Positions 5,695 through 5,841 of a stretch of 5,841 bases of DNA are shown here, in pieces. Positions within the stretch are counted from its first letter, which is position 1; the number at the start of each line of letters is the position of its first letter. Source of the DNA: Candidatus Woykebacteria bacterium GWB1_45_5 (lineage in GTDB: Bacteria; Patescibacteriota; Microgenomatia; Woykebacterales; RBG-16-39-9b). The translations under genes were made by a program, and so were the position numbers. Under the pieces are notes generated by a model. The model had not been told where the DNA came from. It did not search any database and saw nothing but the letters and a program-made list of their open reading frames with translations. Location: NCBI GenBank assembly GCA_001816645.1, contig MHCO01000010.1:1-5841 (forward strand). The letters are read 5' to 3'.

Positions 5695-5704
5695 AGGAGA
5701 GGAG
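5695..5704 (+). promoter_or_regulatory. Strong Shine-Dalgarno site of the right-edge gene
   Basis: AGGAGAGGAG offers two overlapping Shine-Dalgarno cores, at 9 and 4 nt before the ATG at 5709. It shares TAGGAGAG with the presumed - strand leader at the left edge of the window. It contrasts with the weak sites of the three - strand surface genes. Confidence 0.65.
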
Positions 5705-5708
5705 AGCG

Positions 5709-5841
5709 ATGCAAACCCCATCCAAGCTTACTTTGAACTCGCCCCAAGAGCTTGTAGAGATAGTTGAGGGGTGCGTGAGAGAGAACTACACTCTCCGTAG
5801 TGAGGGGTATGTATGCAATAGCTGCTCTGCTCAAATCGAAT
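5709..5841 (+). CDS. 5' part of an unrecognised protein with a CxxC motif (runs off the window)
   Basis: An open frame from ATG at 5709 continues to the window end, giving 44 codons that begin MQTPSKLTLNSPQELVEIVE. It has cysteines at 22, 36 and 39; the last pair forms CNSC, which could be the first half of a zinc ribbon or a redox pair. There is no signal peptide or membrane segment, so it looks cytoplasmic, unlike its five neighbours. The start is supported by a strong promoter (5629-5658) and a double Shine-Dalgarno site. I do not recognise the family. The gene is divergent from the - strand operon and may share regulation through the palindrome at 5641-5658. Confidence 0.65.
   Translation, partial: MQTPSKLTLNSPQELVEIVEGCVRENYTLRSEGYVCNSCSAQIE

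Noticed and set aside
5470..5721. 83-codon - strand frame spanning the right intergenic region
   Set aside because: It overlaps the promoter and Shine-Dalgarno region of the + strand CxxC gene and the signal peptide of the DUF916-like gene, and shows no domain or ribosome site.

Overview
The window looks like part of a chromosome from a Candidate Phyla Radiation (Patescibacteria) bacterium, most like Microgenomates or Parcubacteria. This is inferred from protein style, not from a marker gene. The signs are single-cohesin membrane proteins, dockerins of the 'SDLNxDGxVNLxDFSILL' type, an 8-cysteine module that I recall from CPR and DPANN secreted proteins, and a DUF916-like protein. All five complete genes encode exported or membrane proteins. 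They end in TAG or TAA and need no recoded stop codon.

Layout. Positions 1-169 are a non-coding, probably divergent, promoter region. On the + strand, 170-1519 encodes a membrane-anchored, multi-domain protein ending in a dockerin. Five bases later, 1525-2304 encodes a single-cohesin protein with a C-terminal membrane segment. A 40-base convergent gap (2305-2344) follows, with no convincing terminator. On the - strand, read right to left, come a DUF916-like membrane protein (5537-4734), a secreted Ig-like/dockerin protein (4741-3932, overlapping the previous gene by 8 bp) and a cohesin-like/Ig-repeat membrane protein (3895-2345). Positions 5538-5708 are a second divergent regulatory region. 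At 5709 a new + strand gene starts behind a strong promoter and Shine-Dalgarno sequence and runs off the window.

How the genes may work together. Each convergent arm has a dockerin gene immediately upstream of a cohesin or cohesin-like gene whose product is held in the membrane by a C-terminal helix. The simplest reading is a small, non-cellulosomal cohesin-dockerin surface assembly, with two membrane receptors (one clear cohesin, one diverged) and two dockerin ligands of different sequence type. The DUF916-like protein may contact cell wall or partner proteins. No catalytic domain and no LPXTG sorting signal is visible, so adhesion or surface architecture is more likely than polysaccharide degradation. 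That functional reading is inference.

Regulation. Candidate sigma70-type promoters lie before the first + gene (TTGACA...GATAAG), before the last + gene (TTGACT...TGATATAAG) and, inside the 3' end of the dockerin gene, before the cohesin-like - strand gene (TTGACT, 17 nt, TAGAAT). Inverted repeats surround two of these -10 elements. The leader of the - strand operon can form mutually exclusive hairpins.
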